From Lotus japonicus (lineage: Eukaryota > Streptophyta > Magnoliopsida > Fabales > Fabaceae): DNA of 64,000 bases. How positions within the stretch are numbered: the stretch's first letter is position 1; every line of letters starts with the position of its first letter. Positions 20,810 through 33,540 of this stretch are shown one piece after another. The notes below the pieces were generated by a model. That model had not been told where the DNA came from. It saw only the letters and a program-made list of their open reading frames with translations, and did not search any database. The stretch spans positions 11,588,223-11,652,222 of the forward strand of contig NC_080043.1 of the NCBI RefSeq assembly GCF_012489685.1, written 5' to 3'. The position numbers and the translations under genes were made by a program.

Positions 20810-22238
20810 GATGATCCTCGCTGTGATCAAATGATTATTGCAAAGTTTATATGTTCTCCCAGTTCATAATTCCGTTTTCAATTTTGCTTTTCATTTTTCC
20901 AATGCTTTGAAAAATTTAATGAGGCGAAATGTGGATTAGTGTGTGTGCGCTAGACTTGAAGTATGAACTCTTGAATTGTTCATTATGATACAATCTGGTT
21001 TGTTCTTTATTTTGGTCGAAGTTAACGAGCCTCCTTAGTTGCATAACATATTAAAAGCCACTGGTTTGGACTGTGAATGTAAATCTCCCAAGATACCTGC
21101 ACTGTTCATGACTTAATATCAATGTAACCTATGTAAGTATGTGATAGCCATGCTTGTTTTGAATAATGATGACAACAAAGAATCCTTACCCTAGTACTTT
21201 GCCTGCTTTTACCTTACACTTGATGAAATGAATTTAGTTTTTGTTAATTCTTGTTGTTTACGTACTGGAAGAAGACTTAAGTTTTTAGTTTCACATGTCA
21301 ATATCTGATTATTGTTTATCTATTTCGGGGTAATCAAACACAATTGAAACTTAAGAGAAAACTATTGTTATATCTATCCTGAGTACAAGGCCATGTGAGA
21401 ATTAGTAACATGAGGATGACACAAGAAATTCGTAAGTCTCCTCTAAGATTCATTGTTAGACGAATAAATTTACACAGTGAGCTACTTGGAGGACTTATTT
21501 TAGAACCAATGTTTATATGCAAATGCAAGGATAGACTTTAGGTGCCTAGACTTTAACGTCTTTGATTTTACATAATTGTGTCACTTTCAAATTTCTCGAT
21601 GACTAAGACCTTAGTTTATGATGACCTTTTATTTAAACCTAGCTATGTGGTTAACCTTTATTTGGAGACTTAATTATGTTTGTGGAAGTTTTGGGACAAA
21701 TGGGTGAGCTATGAAAAGTTGGAGGCGAAATCTTGAGTATTAAGAAGTTTAGAAGTTTAGGGGTTGGTTATAAGTATTTGGTTGTAGAGGATTAAGATTT
21801 GAATCCTTGGAAGTTCGATGACTCTTATAATTAAGTGATTAATTGGGGACTAATGTTCAATTCGTGAACGTTGATGATTCTTTTACCAATAGGGTTTTGT
21901 GGAACCAAAATAGAGATTCAAGGAAGGGTTTTGTGTCTACATGTATGTAACAAGTTTAGGTTTAAAAGAAATGATTCGACTGTTTTGAAGGAGCTTAGAG
22001 TCGACCGATTGTGTCCTATGATCCTATATGCTACGTGTTTAGAGGGACAATGGGATACAAATTTTGATTACTTACGAGGTTGAATCATTGGCTAATGGAT
22101 TAAGCTACTTAGAAGTCTTTGGACATGTACATGATCATTAAAGGAGAAGGTTGTTCGTTTTGGAGGTCTAACTGTGGTTTTTATGAATTCCGTGATAAGA
22201 TTTAGTGAATTTGATCGATGAGATGCAAGATTGTGACA
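20810..22238. other. noncoding stretch, unit A
   Basis: Moderately AT-rich, no credible ORF, no named repeat. Unit B matches it with a 376-bp insertion (35193) and a roughly 36-bp deletion near 36025. Confidence 0.5.
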
Positions 22239-22760
22239 TTAGAATTGTGTAGTTGTATTACTTGTATTATTGTGTAGTTGAAAGGATGCACGGAGGTGGT
22301 AGCCGTTACGACGGTAGTGGTGGCAGTGATGGAGGGTAGAGGTTCTGGCGATGGTTGTAGAGATAGTAGTGATGATGTTGAGTAGTGGCGACAGTAGAGG
22401 GAGGTGGTTGTGACGGTATTGGTGGTGGTGGTGGGTCGTGGTAGTAGGTAGTGCGATGATGGCGATCATGGTGGAGGGAGGTGAAGACGGTGTTGGCGGT
22501 AGTGGTGGAGAGTATTATGGTGGTCGCAGTGTAGTGAGGCGGCAGTGGTATTGGAAGGTGATGGTGATGATGGTGGTTGTGGTGGCAATGACGACGACGA
22601 TGGTAGCAGTGGTGGCAACAACGTAATGGCAATAGTGGAGTGTGGCGGTGGTGGTGGTGGCGATGGAGGCAATGGTGGTGGCGACGATGGAGGGTAGTGG
22701 TGACAGTGGTGTTGGAGGGTGGTGATGGAGAGTGATAGTGGTGGGTGGGGGTGATTAAAT
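22239..22760. repeat. GGT/GTG-rich low-complexity tract, unit A
   Basis: Degenerate trinucleotide-rich sequence (GGTGGT, GTGGCG, GATGAT) over about 520 bp. Long ORFs on both strands (His/Pro-rich or Gly/Val-rich) follow from the composition and are not taken as genes. Unit B has the same tract at 36270-36780. Confidence 0.8.
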
Positions 22761-23696
22761 ATTTACAGGTAGCTTATACATCACACTCTTACCATGTCTT
22801 ATCCATCATCTATATGGTGAATTAAATAATCTATCATTTTAATGCATAAGAGTAGATTGATGAAAAACATATTTTTTTTGATAGGCTGATGAATAAGCAT
22901 ATACAATATAATGTTAGCACCAAACAATAAATAAGTCCTAATGTACTATATAATATGCTGATTTTATTTACATTAACAACAAAACAAAAATGGATAAGTC
23001 ATTTCTCTGTTTATAACGGGTTGAGTCAAGAATATAAGCATTTAAGCATTTTGTCTTTAATATATTTTCTTATTTGTAGTTAAGTGGAAGGATAATATAA
23101 AGCATGAAGTGGCTCAAGAAGATTGTACCCAATATGTTAGCATAGAGTTTGATGTTAAAAATATGTTAGCATAGAGTTTGATGTTAAAAATAATTCTGAT
23201 GGGATTAGGCCAATCAAATTACCTAGGGATTGATTGAGGAGGAAGTGGTGGAACCTTGGTTGGGGAGGGCTTTGCTTGTCGGGCGTGACGAGGATGGGTT
23301 GGGGGTCCAAGCATCGTTTCTTTGATTACGAAGGCACTCTGATGCCTAATTTAGTGTTTGGACCACCCAAGAAAATATCAATGTTATGAAGAATAGATAG
23401 CGTACATGACGCTTCTTGTGAGAGAGCCTTATATACCCGTTCGTAGGGTATGAGTAGCTCAGGGGTGTCATGAGTGCCTAAAATCTGGGTGCACATGGAG
23501 TGTTGGATCCTTCTTAGCCGCCAGCTATCCACAGTGATCTAACAACCAATGGTCTCTTGTTAGTGAGGACTAGATCTTGAGCCTCACACCTACTCCCTAA
23601 AAATAGGTTATAGAGTCAGTGATGGGATGAGTGAGGTCATGAAGATCTCAATAAAAGAAAATTAGATAAGAAGATTATAATATCTCAATAATATGT
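22761..23696. other. noncoding stretch, unit A, with short tandem duplication
   Basis: Contains a 31-bp tandem pair (atgttagcatagagtttgat and following, near 23131-23192) shared by both units. A minus-strand ORF at 23326-23532 shows no recognisable family. Otherwise nothing identified. Confidence 0.4.
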
Positions 23697-23987
23697 TTGC
23701 TTAAAAGGAGGCTTTTAATAGGATCAAAGATTATGAAGGAAAATTTTCTCGTAATGATATCAGAACCGGGGTGTTTAGGACACATCACCATTGATCGAGC
23801 ATCAAGTGGAAAATATGTTGTTACATCTTTTGCAAAAGAACATAATCAGGAGCATGCAACCCCTAATAGCAAGCAGAAATTGCCCTCACAAAAGAGAGTT
23901 TTTGTCTCTCAAGTTGTTAAAGTTGAAACGACAACTCGATATACTATACGCCAAAAATTAGTTTTTAAGTTTAAGTCGACAACCTAG
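23697..23987 (+). pseudogene. FAR1/FHY3-type DNA-binding domain fragment, unit A
   Basis: About 90 codons resembling the WRKY-GCM1-type zinc domain of FAR1-related proteins: SGKYVVTSFAKEHNQEHA, with the HNxEH ligands, preceded by a GC pair and followed by LPSQKRVFVSQ. FAR1/FHY3 proteins are plant transcription factors derived from Mutator-like transposases. There is no in-frame ATG at the start, no MULE transposase core and no zinc SWIM domain nearby, so this is an exon-sized relic. It remains open in unit B (37739). Assignment rests on short motifs. Confidence 0.55.
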
Positions 23988-24589
23988 AGGAGATAGAATG
24001 TTGGTTGCACTGCTAAAGATATCAACAATCATTTCAATGTTCTGAGAGGTTGGGGAAATGGAAGAAGATGAAGCATTCTATTTCATTCCTTCAAATCAAA
24101 TTAAACAAAGAACTAATCTTCTTCTATGAAATTCAACTTGATGTTGATAACCAAATAGCCTCATATGACCTATTAGTCATGATAGCCTAATAGTAATGAT
24201 GTCTATTAGGGATTAATGACTTAGTGACTCTATGTACTGGATAGTGAAGCTTGCTGCTGCACACTTCTAAGTTTAGAGACCTTTCATATGGCCTATTAGT
24301 CTACCTGTTAAAAGTTGTAACTGATTCATTAGCAACATTATCCGAAAATTTAGTGGTTTGGTACTTTGGTTTGTTATTACCTTCTCTTTTCTTCTTCTGT
24401 GTTGGGTGTAGTTATCAATTTTTCAGTTCATCAATCTACTTTGTTGACATGTTCTTCAAATACTTGATTATTTAAATAAAATTGTTATTCCTACAAAATA
24501 TATTCTCAAGAGGTGGACTAAGCATGCTCGAAGTTGATGAGTATCTTCTGGCAATAGCTCAAATTCATAACATAATCTCAGCTTTCTTT
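23988..24589. other. noncoding stretch, unit A
   Basis: AT-rich, no credible gene. Short repeats of cctattag occur near 24165-24300. In unit B a TRIM element is inserted here (38386). Confidence 0.4.
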
Positions 24590-25680
24590 TAATCTCATCT
24601 AAGTGTTGTTTGCTGGACAACTGAAAATCCAGACAAAGGATAATTTAATAAGAAGACACATTCAGGTATAGGTAGCTCTCTGTGCTCACTTTGTGGTCTT
24701 GAGGATGAATCTGCACTGCGTCTTTTTTTCACATGTCCTTGTGTATGGAATATATGGTCCCTGGTTTTATCCTAGCTTGGAGTCTTGTTCACGTTCCCAG
24801 GCTCCTGCAAGGATCATTTGGTACAATTTGTGGGGTTGATGCCGGGTTTTAGGAGGAAAGGGTTTCATGGCTATTTAGCTCTCTGTGATTTGGCATATTT
24901 GGCACGGTAGGAATGAGGTGATTTTCAAAAATGGCAATTTTGATCCTGAAGAGCTATTTGATAGAAGCAGAATACGAGCTTGGGAATGGTTGAAGGTAAA
25001 AAGTGGTAATTTCGTTTATTCTACTTTTGAATGGTATAACGAACCTATCTCTTGACTTGATGCTATTTGAAGGGTGGCTCTGCTATCTTGTTGGATTTGT
25101 TTCTTTCTGTTTTATTTAACAGGAGTTGGTTAGATATCAAATTGTTTCAAATTGGGTTCGGAAGTTAAGGTGGCTTGTGTTACTCTAAAGCATTCTTTCC
25201 AGGCTACTGCGTGATTATTTGTGAAGGTTGGGCTTATCCCTTGAAGGCTACGCGGAAGAGGGACCTGTTCTATTGTTGCCACAAATATGGAAGTTCATTA
25301 TATTAGTTTGGAGGTTTTGAGGGTCACTATTTCTGGTTTCAAGTTGTTGCCAAATTATTTTGTTAATTTGGGGTGGGTATCTTGTAATTCTCCTCGGAAA
25401 TTATCTTTGACTTTAGGTAAGGGTATTCTTTTTTCTTCACTGGGTTTTCTCAAGGGGGTTTTTCCTTATAAGGTTTTAATGAGGTCTTTTCTCTAAAGTC
25501 TTTTTACTTGGAGAGGGTGGGTTTCTTAGGCTATAGGCAAGTTGTCACTGTAGGCACGTTGTCACAAAAATTACTATGTATTTTGCTGTTTTTTTTTTCT
25601 CTTTTATCACTCTTGTATTGCGTTGAAGTACCCCTTGTACTTCACTTCAGTATAATTCTTATTGCTTACCGAAAAAAAAA
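24590..25680 (+). pseudogene. 5'-truncated L1-type LINE relic, unit A
   Basis: The left part encodes a degenerate reverse-transcriptase zinc-binding (zf-RVT) region: CSLCGLEDESALRLFFTCP near 24690-24745, with frameshifts on both sides. The right end has the typical plant L1 3' terminus (ccccttgtacttcact, then ataattcttattgcttacc) followed by poly-A at 25672-25680. The 5' limit is approximate and no TSD was found. It is shared by unit B, so it predates the duplication. Confidence 0.8.
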
Positions 25681-27190
25681 CTTACAACAAGGAGAAAATT
25701 ATCAAAGAAAATTCAAAGATGATTCTTCTTTGCAAGAAAAATGGTGGAAGTTTGCATTGAAGCTGATTGTACAAGTGTGGGTGATGTGAATCGGCAAACT
25801 AATGAAGTATATAACACATATAAGCAAAGGGTATAAAAAAGAAACACATCTCAGGTAGAAAAAAAGAAGACAGTGTACTTATAAGTATAGTTCATTACGA
25901 CACAATCATTCTTGTAGCATACCAGATCCATTTATTTAGATACTATAATACAATGGCTAGTCTTTCTAATTTTTTCCAAGTTAAATTGATTATATGCTGC
26001 CTTATATGAATTTAATTTGCTTTTGACTATTGTATATGCAGAATTCGCCAATTTTACAGAATGGTGTAGCTAGATCATACATCCCTTGATATTAATATGA
26101 CACAAGTTAAATTAGTGTAACACATTTTTCTATATTCACCCTATAAATGCATGTTGTTTTTACTCAAAATTAATTATTGTTCTACATTTTTTTTTGTTTT
26201 TTCATTGATCTCCTTCAAATCTAGTGTACTAGTAAGGTCCGGGAAAATATGAACATTTCTATTTTTTCCAGTCAAGAACAGGGCGTCAAAATAAGGACCT
26301 TAAAGAGTGTCAATGTCATGCCCTTTACACAACAAATTAAACATAGAGCTTGAGGCCTCATGTTCAGAGTTTCAACTTAGTGAGTCTTCAAAATCATAGA
26401 ACACAGAGGACCAAAAACAGCGCATGCCTAGGACTCTAGGAGAACCCGTTTAAATAATAGAACATGTTCTCTTGCTCTTATGTGGTTTTTCTTTTTTTTC
26501 ATGTGACTATGTGTGTGAGAGAGAGAGAGAGCAATGGTATTTTTTTTATAAGTAATGTTATTTGTTAGTAATTAGTACAAATTATCTTTTCTTATGATTC
26601 GAACCCTGACCTTTTTGCAATTACTTTTAGCTTAACCATGTGAGCTATTCATCCCACTCGAGAGCAAAGATGTAAGAGAAGAAGAAAAAAAGCCTTGTCT
26701 TTGGCTCATTCAGTTCCACTCCCACTTAAGTCTTAACTATCATCACACGAGGATCTGCAACTTTAATTAATTGCGACTATTGTTCAGCCTCTTTCTACCT
26801 TCAAGTTGAGTAGATAAATTATTTTGATAATATCGACCACGCGTTGTTATTTGAATTTTTTGTTTCATTTTAAATAAAAATCCTCTTATGCAAAGAAACG
26901 AATTTATAATTTGGTGGTGGTTCGCTTGAGCTGTTTTCTTAGAGGGGAGGCAGAGCCTTGTCTATTTGGTTGCCATTTGTTTGGTTTTTCTGGTTTAATT
27001 TGTTGGTAGGGTTTCGTGGTTGTTTTTTTTTTCTTTGGTTTGTTGAGGAGACTTTTTCATTGTTTAGCTCTTGGCTAGTTGGTGTTCCGTTGGCTCTAAA
27101 AGCCTTACCACCCGAAGAGGTGGTGGCCTGCACAATAGAAAATGTTATAAGCAGACATTGTGTCATCAAGCAAAATGATCTGTTCTAGGA
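25681..27190. other. noncoding stretch, unit A
   Basis: No credible ORF. Position 25871 (cagtg) corresponds to the site where the Tekay element entered unit B. A GA microsatellite lies at 26514-26532. Confidence 0.5.
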
Positions 27191-27647
27191 ACAGACCACC
27201 CTGAAATGACTTGTAAAGTGTCCGAACAGCCCTCCAAAGCGCCAAGAGAACCACGTAAGCACGATGACATCAAAGTCAACTGTGTACGCGAAAAGTCCAC
27301 TTAAAAGATTCCCCACTTACTTGCAGAGAAATCAACGTGCACATCATACTTATAAATATAGGTTTTGTCATTCATTTACGTAACATGTTATTAATTCTTA
27401 ACATTTATGAGTTCTTCGTAGACTATGAAGTCTCTTTTTACTTCTCACTGACTTGAGTGTTAGAGTGTCTTTCGCTCAAGGCAAACGTCTCAGTCATCTC
27501 AGGCCAACACCTAGCACGGGGAAGACGTACACTCCAAATTCTGGAAAGAACAGTTGGTGTCCTGTGTCTGACTATTGTACTTTTATTCTCAAAATTTTAT
27601 ATTTACAAAAAAAAATTAGTGTAAAATTATGGAATTAAAATAATCAT
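27191..27647. other. possible LTR remnant
   Basis: A TATA-like ttataaatatagg (27350) follows a GC-richer part and precedes a segment ending in cacggggaagacgtacactcc. The arrangement resembles a gypsy-type LTR promoter region, but no partner LTR, primer site or coding part is visible. Weak call. Confidence 0.25.
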
Positions 27648-27668
27648 ATATATATATATATATATATG
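27646..27668. repeat. (AT)n microsatellite
   Basis: An uninterrupted AT dinucleotide run of about 11 units. Confidence 0.9.
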
Positions 27669-28214
27669 TTAATGGGAAAGTTATTATGTCTACGGATTTT
27701 AATTTTTAATCTACGAAGTTTCTAGCATAACCTTTCGAGCACAAAGAAACTTAACGAATAAACAACCGCCAATGAAGTTAGCAAAAGTTTAGTGGAGTTA
27801 AAGAACCACCAATAGCTATTACCACATGCATAATTCAATATAGATTTAGGAAAAACAAATTGCCAGTGAGCAGCTTAATCTTTTTTTCTAAAGAAAAAGA
27901 TTTATTGATAAAGGAACACTCATGAGAACAAATCTCTCATGAGAAAAAGAAAGCACTATAGCCGAATTATTACAAACAACAACCCCTCTAAAAAAAGTCT
28001 TACTAAAGAGCACGCCTCATTAAAATCTTACTAGGAAAAACCCAATGGGAAAAACCCTAGTGAAGAAGAGTACATACTTTTAAGCATGCCACTAACTAAT
28101 AAGAAGTCGCTAACTCAACAATGGAAAATAACCACCTTGGCCTCATAACACAGCAACATAAAACACCAGTACACTTGCAAACTTAAGTGCAGCAAAACAC
28201 TTGATAGCTTAATC
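27669..28214. other. 3' flank of the F-box fragment
   Basis: Noncoding. Contains an inverted repeat, ctcatgaga and tctcatgag separated by five bases (27927-27950), and a segment (27985-28070) with cattaaaatcttactagg that looks repetitive. No gene. Confidence 0.4.
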
Positions 28215-28610
28215 TTAACGAGGTAAAACCAAACTTTGGACATAAGTGTTGACATTCAGCCAAAGTTTGTTGTCGGGGTGTTGAACATGTTTCACGCTAT
28301 TCTCTCTTAGGTTATACTTGATAGCTTTGAATCCATGTATAAGCATCAGGATGTCACCATCTTCACATAAGCATATTTTTGGTAGACTAAATGCATACCT
28401 TTCACATCGAAGATGTGCATAACTGACACTCATCAATCGAGTCCAAGACTCTCGAACTCCAAACTCTCTCATTTGCCACACAATAAAATGGGTTTCCTCA
28501 TGGTTATAATAAAGACACAGACAATCCCCCAAAACTCCAAAGCCTGTGCTAGTATAAGGCACACCACCAGTATCCGGCAATGACAAAAATCTATATGTCT
28601 CCTCACGCAT
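28215..28610 (-). pseudogene. F-box gene C-terminal fragment (FBA domain)
   Basis: 131 codons beginning MREETYRFLSLP, the conserved entry to the second half of the F-box-associated domain. It continues with GVLGDCLCLYYNH, WQMREFGVRESWTRL and the C-terminal YVQSLVLP. The N-terminal half, including the F-box, is absent: the coding sequence ends exactly at the tandem-duplication junction (28610/28611). FBA domains recognise ubiquitination substrates or S-RNases in some families (known). It could derive from the same gene as 13922-14412 or from a tandem paralogue; the middle part of the domain is in neither fragment. Confidence 0.85.
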
Positions 28611-31100
28611 GTCAAGGGGTATTTAGGCTAGCTAGAACTTTGTAAAGATGATGATATAAATTTGAGAAATTCTTTTATTGGGAGAGAATACAACAGTTTT
28701 TCAAATGCATTTACACTAGTCAAATTCCAAATAATATTTTCTTGATCGTGTTGTTATTTCCCGATGTACAAAAAAAAAAGAACATTTACCGATGATATTG
28801 ACTAACTATTTCTTGAGTTTAAATAATCAAAGCACATTTAATAAGATTTAATATTGTAAAATTGAATTGTAAAGGCAATAAATGTAAAATTCCTTCAACA
28901 TTAATAAAAATTAATTACTAAAAAAAATTAAATATAATCAAATAATACTATGAACCATTAAATATGAAATAGTAAATAGTAATTAATAAAATTTAATTGA
29001 AATTTGAAAATTAATTATGATTGGAGTAAAATTTTATAAATTTATTTAATAATATATATAATATATATATATATGTATATATAAATACATTTAGAAAAAA
29101 ATTTATATCTTTAAATTATTAAATAAAAAAATCATCATAGTAAATAATCACTATTAATTGATAATAATGATAAAATAGTATATATTATTAAAATCAATTA
29201 ATTACCTTGTTGACTGATAATTACTTAACTTGTAATATTTTAAATACAATAAACAATATAATATTTAATATAATGTAAAAGTAATTATTACATTACTAAA
29301 TCTTAAAATTATTCGATTACATATAAATTATGAACAATAAATTTAAAAGTTTGGAAATAATCAAATAATACCATGAATCAATAATTTATAAGTTCAAATG
29401 TTACATTTGGGTGTTTCTCTTTGGGGGTAGAGTTTAGTGATAGATGACTAGCTTTTTGGTCTACTAATCATCAGTTTCCCCTGTTTTTCCTGAGCTTTAG
29501 CCTCAGTTCTCTTGATATATATTTATTTCTCCTTTTGCTTTCAAAAAAAAAATGTTACATTTTATTATATAAATATTAATGAAAATTGACTTGACCAAAT
29601 AATAATGAGAAAATAATTATAATTTGATACAAAATTTATAAATTCATCATTAGAATATTTATATTACTTAATGTAGTAATTTGTTTTTGATACAAGAGTC
29701 GAATAAAAACAGGAAGAAAAGCAAAAACAGAAAAAAAAAAACCGCTAAGTCCTAATGAAAGTAGTTCCTAGCGCATCCGCCAAAAGCAAAGGCTCAAGCT
29801 CCAAGAGTTGACAAATTATTAATTATGATTTTTAGTGAAAAAATTTAAATTCCTTCAAAAACTTATATAAGATTTAACTATCATATATAATGGGACACAT
29901 AATTACGATTTAACTATCAAATTTAACATAAGCATTGATTAAATTTACTTAATATTAGAAAATTGATAATAATTTAAGATAAAATAATTAATTAATTTAT
30001 GTAATAATATTCATATTCTTAAATATATATTGTTCAATTATAAATACTACAAATAATTTTTTTTAAAGTGATTTTAATCAAGAAAAATGAAATGACTTCC
30101 CGCTCATCTAGGGCATGGTAACCCTGGCGTGCTTTTTCTCTAGCACGAGACGGGAGGGGTAGGCAAGATAGGAGAGTGCAGAGGGAGGAGGTGGATCGAA
30201 GTGAGCTGGATTCATCACGGAGGCAGGCGTGGGATTGACACATGTCGTTTGCTATTTTCATTAATGGTCTAGGAGAAGATGTTTAGGTGGCAAAAATATT
30301 CTCTAAGGTAGTAAATTTAAAAGATGTTTAGGTTCAACATCGAAGGTGTAAGACCCGGAGTTAAATAATTTATTTATTTAATTTTCGTACATTATAGCGA
30401 CACATACTATTTTATTAATTATTTGTGATTGAAATATTATTCACGCCACGATGGTGGGAAATACCTTACGGAATAATTTTCTTATATCATAGAAATTATT
30501 TAAATGATAATTAACTCTAAAATATTTTATTTTATAGAGTTTCTTTGAAAATAGACATAATATTATAGTTTTCTTATATTTTACTCCCCCCGTAATTCTT
30601 ATAAGAAACTCTTTGATAAAATCACACAAACCAAGGAAAGTAATATTTTTTATAAAATAAACCACTATGCTTAATTCCAATGATGTTTTTTTTCCTTTTC
30701 CCAAGAACAATCATGCTAATTACCACAAATGGTGACAATACTTATTGGGTGCTTGCAATTTCCCTCCAAATTTTTACATGGGAAGTTTGTCTCTTTGCAT
30801 TGGAATTGATTATTTGACTTTATTTAATAAGAGTGTTTCTTATAAAAAATAAAGGACCAATTATTTTTCCAAAGTATTCCTTATAAAAAGGACCGGAGGG
30901 AATATAAGTCATGGAACCCATTATTTTATTTCAGAAGCTCAATTCAATGATTATTGAGCTATCTAACGTTTGTTATTTTCCCTCAAATGATGATAAATAT
31001 TATAGTCATTTTTCATATAACTTATTATACCTTAGACGTATAATATAACGACGTCATATTTGCTCTAATTGTTTCAAATTATTATTTAGCTAAGTTTTTA
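28611..31100. other. AT-rich noncoding start of unit B
   Basis: Matches 14669-16957 with scattered substitutions, an extra LINE tail at 29409 and a roughly 33-bp difference near 29889. No gene recognised. Confidence 0.55.
29409..29549 (+). mobile_element. LINE/SINE 3' tail insertion, only in unit B
   Basis: About 141 bp ending in poly-A, flanked by a direct repeat aaatgttacattt (29396-29408 and 29550-29562). Unit A has one copy of that target, so it is a true empty site. Poly-A tail plus long TSD indicates target-primed reverse transcription of a 5'-truncated LINE or a SINE. Family not identified. Confidence 0.82.
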
Positions 31101-31932
31101 CTAGTGTTTGTAGAACCGGACCGGACCGAACGGTCTAACCGGTTTGATCGAGAACCGATGTCATGAACGGGTCGTTCTGCACAGATAACCGGAGAACGCA
31201 AGAACCGGTTGAAAACTGTTGGAACTGGTGCAAACCCGGTGAAGCCGATCAAAACCGTTGCTTTTCCGATCTAACCCGGCTCGGTAAAATAACATCATCG
31301 TTGTGCATGTGCCCCATCTAAATCGCGCTCAGCCTATGCCTACAGCCTACATAGAGAGGAGAAGGAGATGGAAAGTGGTAGTCTGGAAGAAGATCTAGAA
31401 GAAAAGTCTTTCTTCACTTTCATGTTCAACCAAATAGTGTCTATCTCCATACTGGGTATCTCATTTTGCAGGTAGTGTGGCAGCTAAGCTAAAAAAGGAT
31501 TGAACATGAAAGTGTAGTAAATATTAGGGTTTAAATCTATTGTGGCCATGCCAATTTTATTGGGTTGTTAGGTTGAGTTGGCAATCTTTTTGGAATCACA
31601 AAATTGAAGAAAAGGATACGTGAAATGTCTGTATTATTTTTCAAACAAAAATTAAATAATTTTATAATAAAAGGGTGGTCAAAGTAGATTCTCTACGAAC
31701 TTTTTTTGGTTAAAGTTAACTCGTTTCTTATATATATATTTATTTAAAATTTAGTAACACTTTAAAAACCAAAAGAAAAATAATACAGTGGTCAAATAGT
31801 GTATTTATTTTCCTATGTTATATTTTATTTAAAAACCTTTTTAATTATCACCAGTTCGACCTTGCTCCAACCTTTAAATCTTAAACAGGTAACTTCACTA
31901 GTTCGATGACCGGTCAGGTTCTGCGAACATTG
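31101..31932. mobile_element. non-autonomous TIR element (hAT-like), unit B copy
   Basis: 832 bp with both ends present: CTAGTGTTTGTAGAACCGG on the left, CAATGTTCGCAGAACCGG on the right read inwards. It is flanked by gttttta at 31094-31100 and 31933-31939. The interior is noncoding. It preserves the left terminus that unit A lacks. Confidence 0.72.
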
Positions 31933-31939
31933 GTTTTTA

Positions 31940-32321
31940 TTCATTTTTTTCATGGATCATTTTAATATGCTCAAAGTGCTCAATATGCTCATGGGTTATT
32001 TAGACAACCCTTACCAAACAACCTATAAATCTACTATATTCCTCACATCTTTCTCTCTACACATTTTTCTCTCTTCTCTAGTCTCTCATCTCTATCTCTC
32101 TTCTCTATCAAACAAAAAATTACTCTCTCGACCACTCACTCTCTCTCAGGACCTCACTCTCTCACCACACCCATCTTCTTCTTTTTCTTTCTGGTTTTGC
32201 AGCAACAAAGCTTCACCACCATCACCATATTTCTTCTTCTTTTTATTTCTTCTCCTTACCACCATGAAACCACCATGCTCTTCATCTTCTTCACACCACA
32301 TCTTCTTATCTTGTAGCCCTT
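31940..32321. other. CT-rich stretch before the copia relic, unit B
   Basis: Copy of 17777-18164; low-complexity, not taken as coding. Confidence 0.4.
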
Positions 32322-33540
32322 GGTAACTGACAAGAATATGGAGTTGATTATGAGGAGACATTTGCTCCTGTAGCTAAGATGACAGCTGTTCGGAAAATTC
32401 TTGCCATTGTAGCTTCTCAATCTTGACCTCTGCGTCAAATATATGTGAAGAATGTATTTCTTCATGGTGATCTTAAAGAAGACATCTATATGAAGCTTCC
32501 TTCCGGTATGACTAATACTTCTCCTAATGGTGTGTGTAAACTCAAGCGTCCACTGTATGGGTTTAAACAAGCACCTCGAGCTTGGTTTGAGAAGTTCCGC
32601 ATTACACTTCTTAACTTTTTTTTTCTTTCTGCAAAGTCAATATGATCATTCTCTTTTCTTTTACAAGTCTTCCACCAGAATAGTGATCATTTTGGTTTAT
32701 GTAGATGATATAGTTATTACCTGTACAGACAATGACTTAATTTTGAAGCTTCAAGAGATGCTGCATAAAACATTTCACATGAAAGGTCTTGGACAGCTAA
32801 CATACTTCTTGGGATTGGAGATTCATTATCGGTATAATGGTATATTTTTAAATCAACAAAAGTATATTCAAGATCTTATTTCATTGGCTGTTTTGAATGG
32901 AAACACTTCTGTGGACAATCCTATGGAAGTAAATGTCACGTTTCGGAAAGATGAGGGAGACTTGGTGGATGATCTTTATATAGAAGATTAGTGGGAAGAC
33001 TTATCTACTTGACAACAACTAGACCAGATATTGCATATGCAGTTCATCAAGTTAGCCAATTTATGTCCTCTCCTAGGCATTTGCATCTAGCTGTTGTTTG
33101 CCGCATTATCCGTTACCTACTTGGCTCCCATACTTGTGGAGTATTTTTCCCCGCTTGCTCCTCTTTACAGTTGGCAGCATACTGCGATGCTGATTGGGCT
33201 GGTTGTCCTGATACTCGTCGGTCAACTACAAGATGGTGTGTGTTTCTAGGTGATGCATTGATTTCTTGGAAATGTAAGAAACAAGATCGTGTTTCAAAAT
33301 CCACTATTGAAGCTGAATAACGCGCCATGTCTTCAGCCTGTGTTTCACGAACGCACCAAACATATTGAAGTTGACTGCGATTATATCCGGGAAGCATTGG
33401 ACAGCCGAGTTATTTCTCTACCATATATATCCACAAATCTTCAAATGGATGATGTGTTTACTAAAGCTATGACGAGACAGCGACATCACGTTCTTGTGAG
33501 CAAATTGCTACTGGTTGATTTACCAGCATCAATTTGAGGG
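32322..33540 (+). pseudogene. Ty1/copia RT-RNase H relic, unit B
   Basis: Same relic as 18165-19497, with its own damage: a TGA replaces the Trp codon after VASQS (32425 region), and about 117 bp of RNase H are deleted at 33341, with a short match (cctgt) at the break. YVDD (32700) and YCDADWAG (33180) remain readable. Confidence 0.9.

Larger units (their letters stand above)
14669..28610. repeat. tandem segmental duplication, unit A
   Basis: About 13.9 kb, repeated in direct orientation from 28611. Homology starts at gtcaaggggtat (14669 and 28611). The two units align along their length with scattered substitutions and small indels. The right end of unit A lies inside a second F-box coding sequence. 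Unit A has one large private insertion (hAT-like, 20436-20801). Confidence 0.92.

Noticed and set aside
22239..22760. Long His/Pro- and Gly/Val-rich ORFs on both strands
   Set aside because: They follow from the GGT/GTG-rich composition; codons shift between units A and B with repeat number.
27927..27950. Inverted repeat ctcatgaga/tctcatgag as a terminator or structured RNA
   Set aside because: Short, isolated, and no transcript context to support a function.
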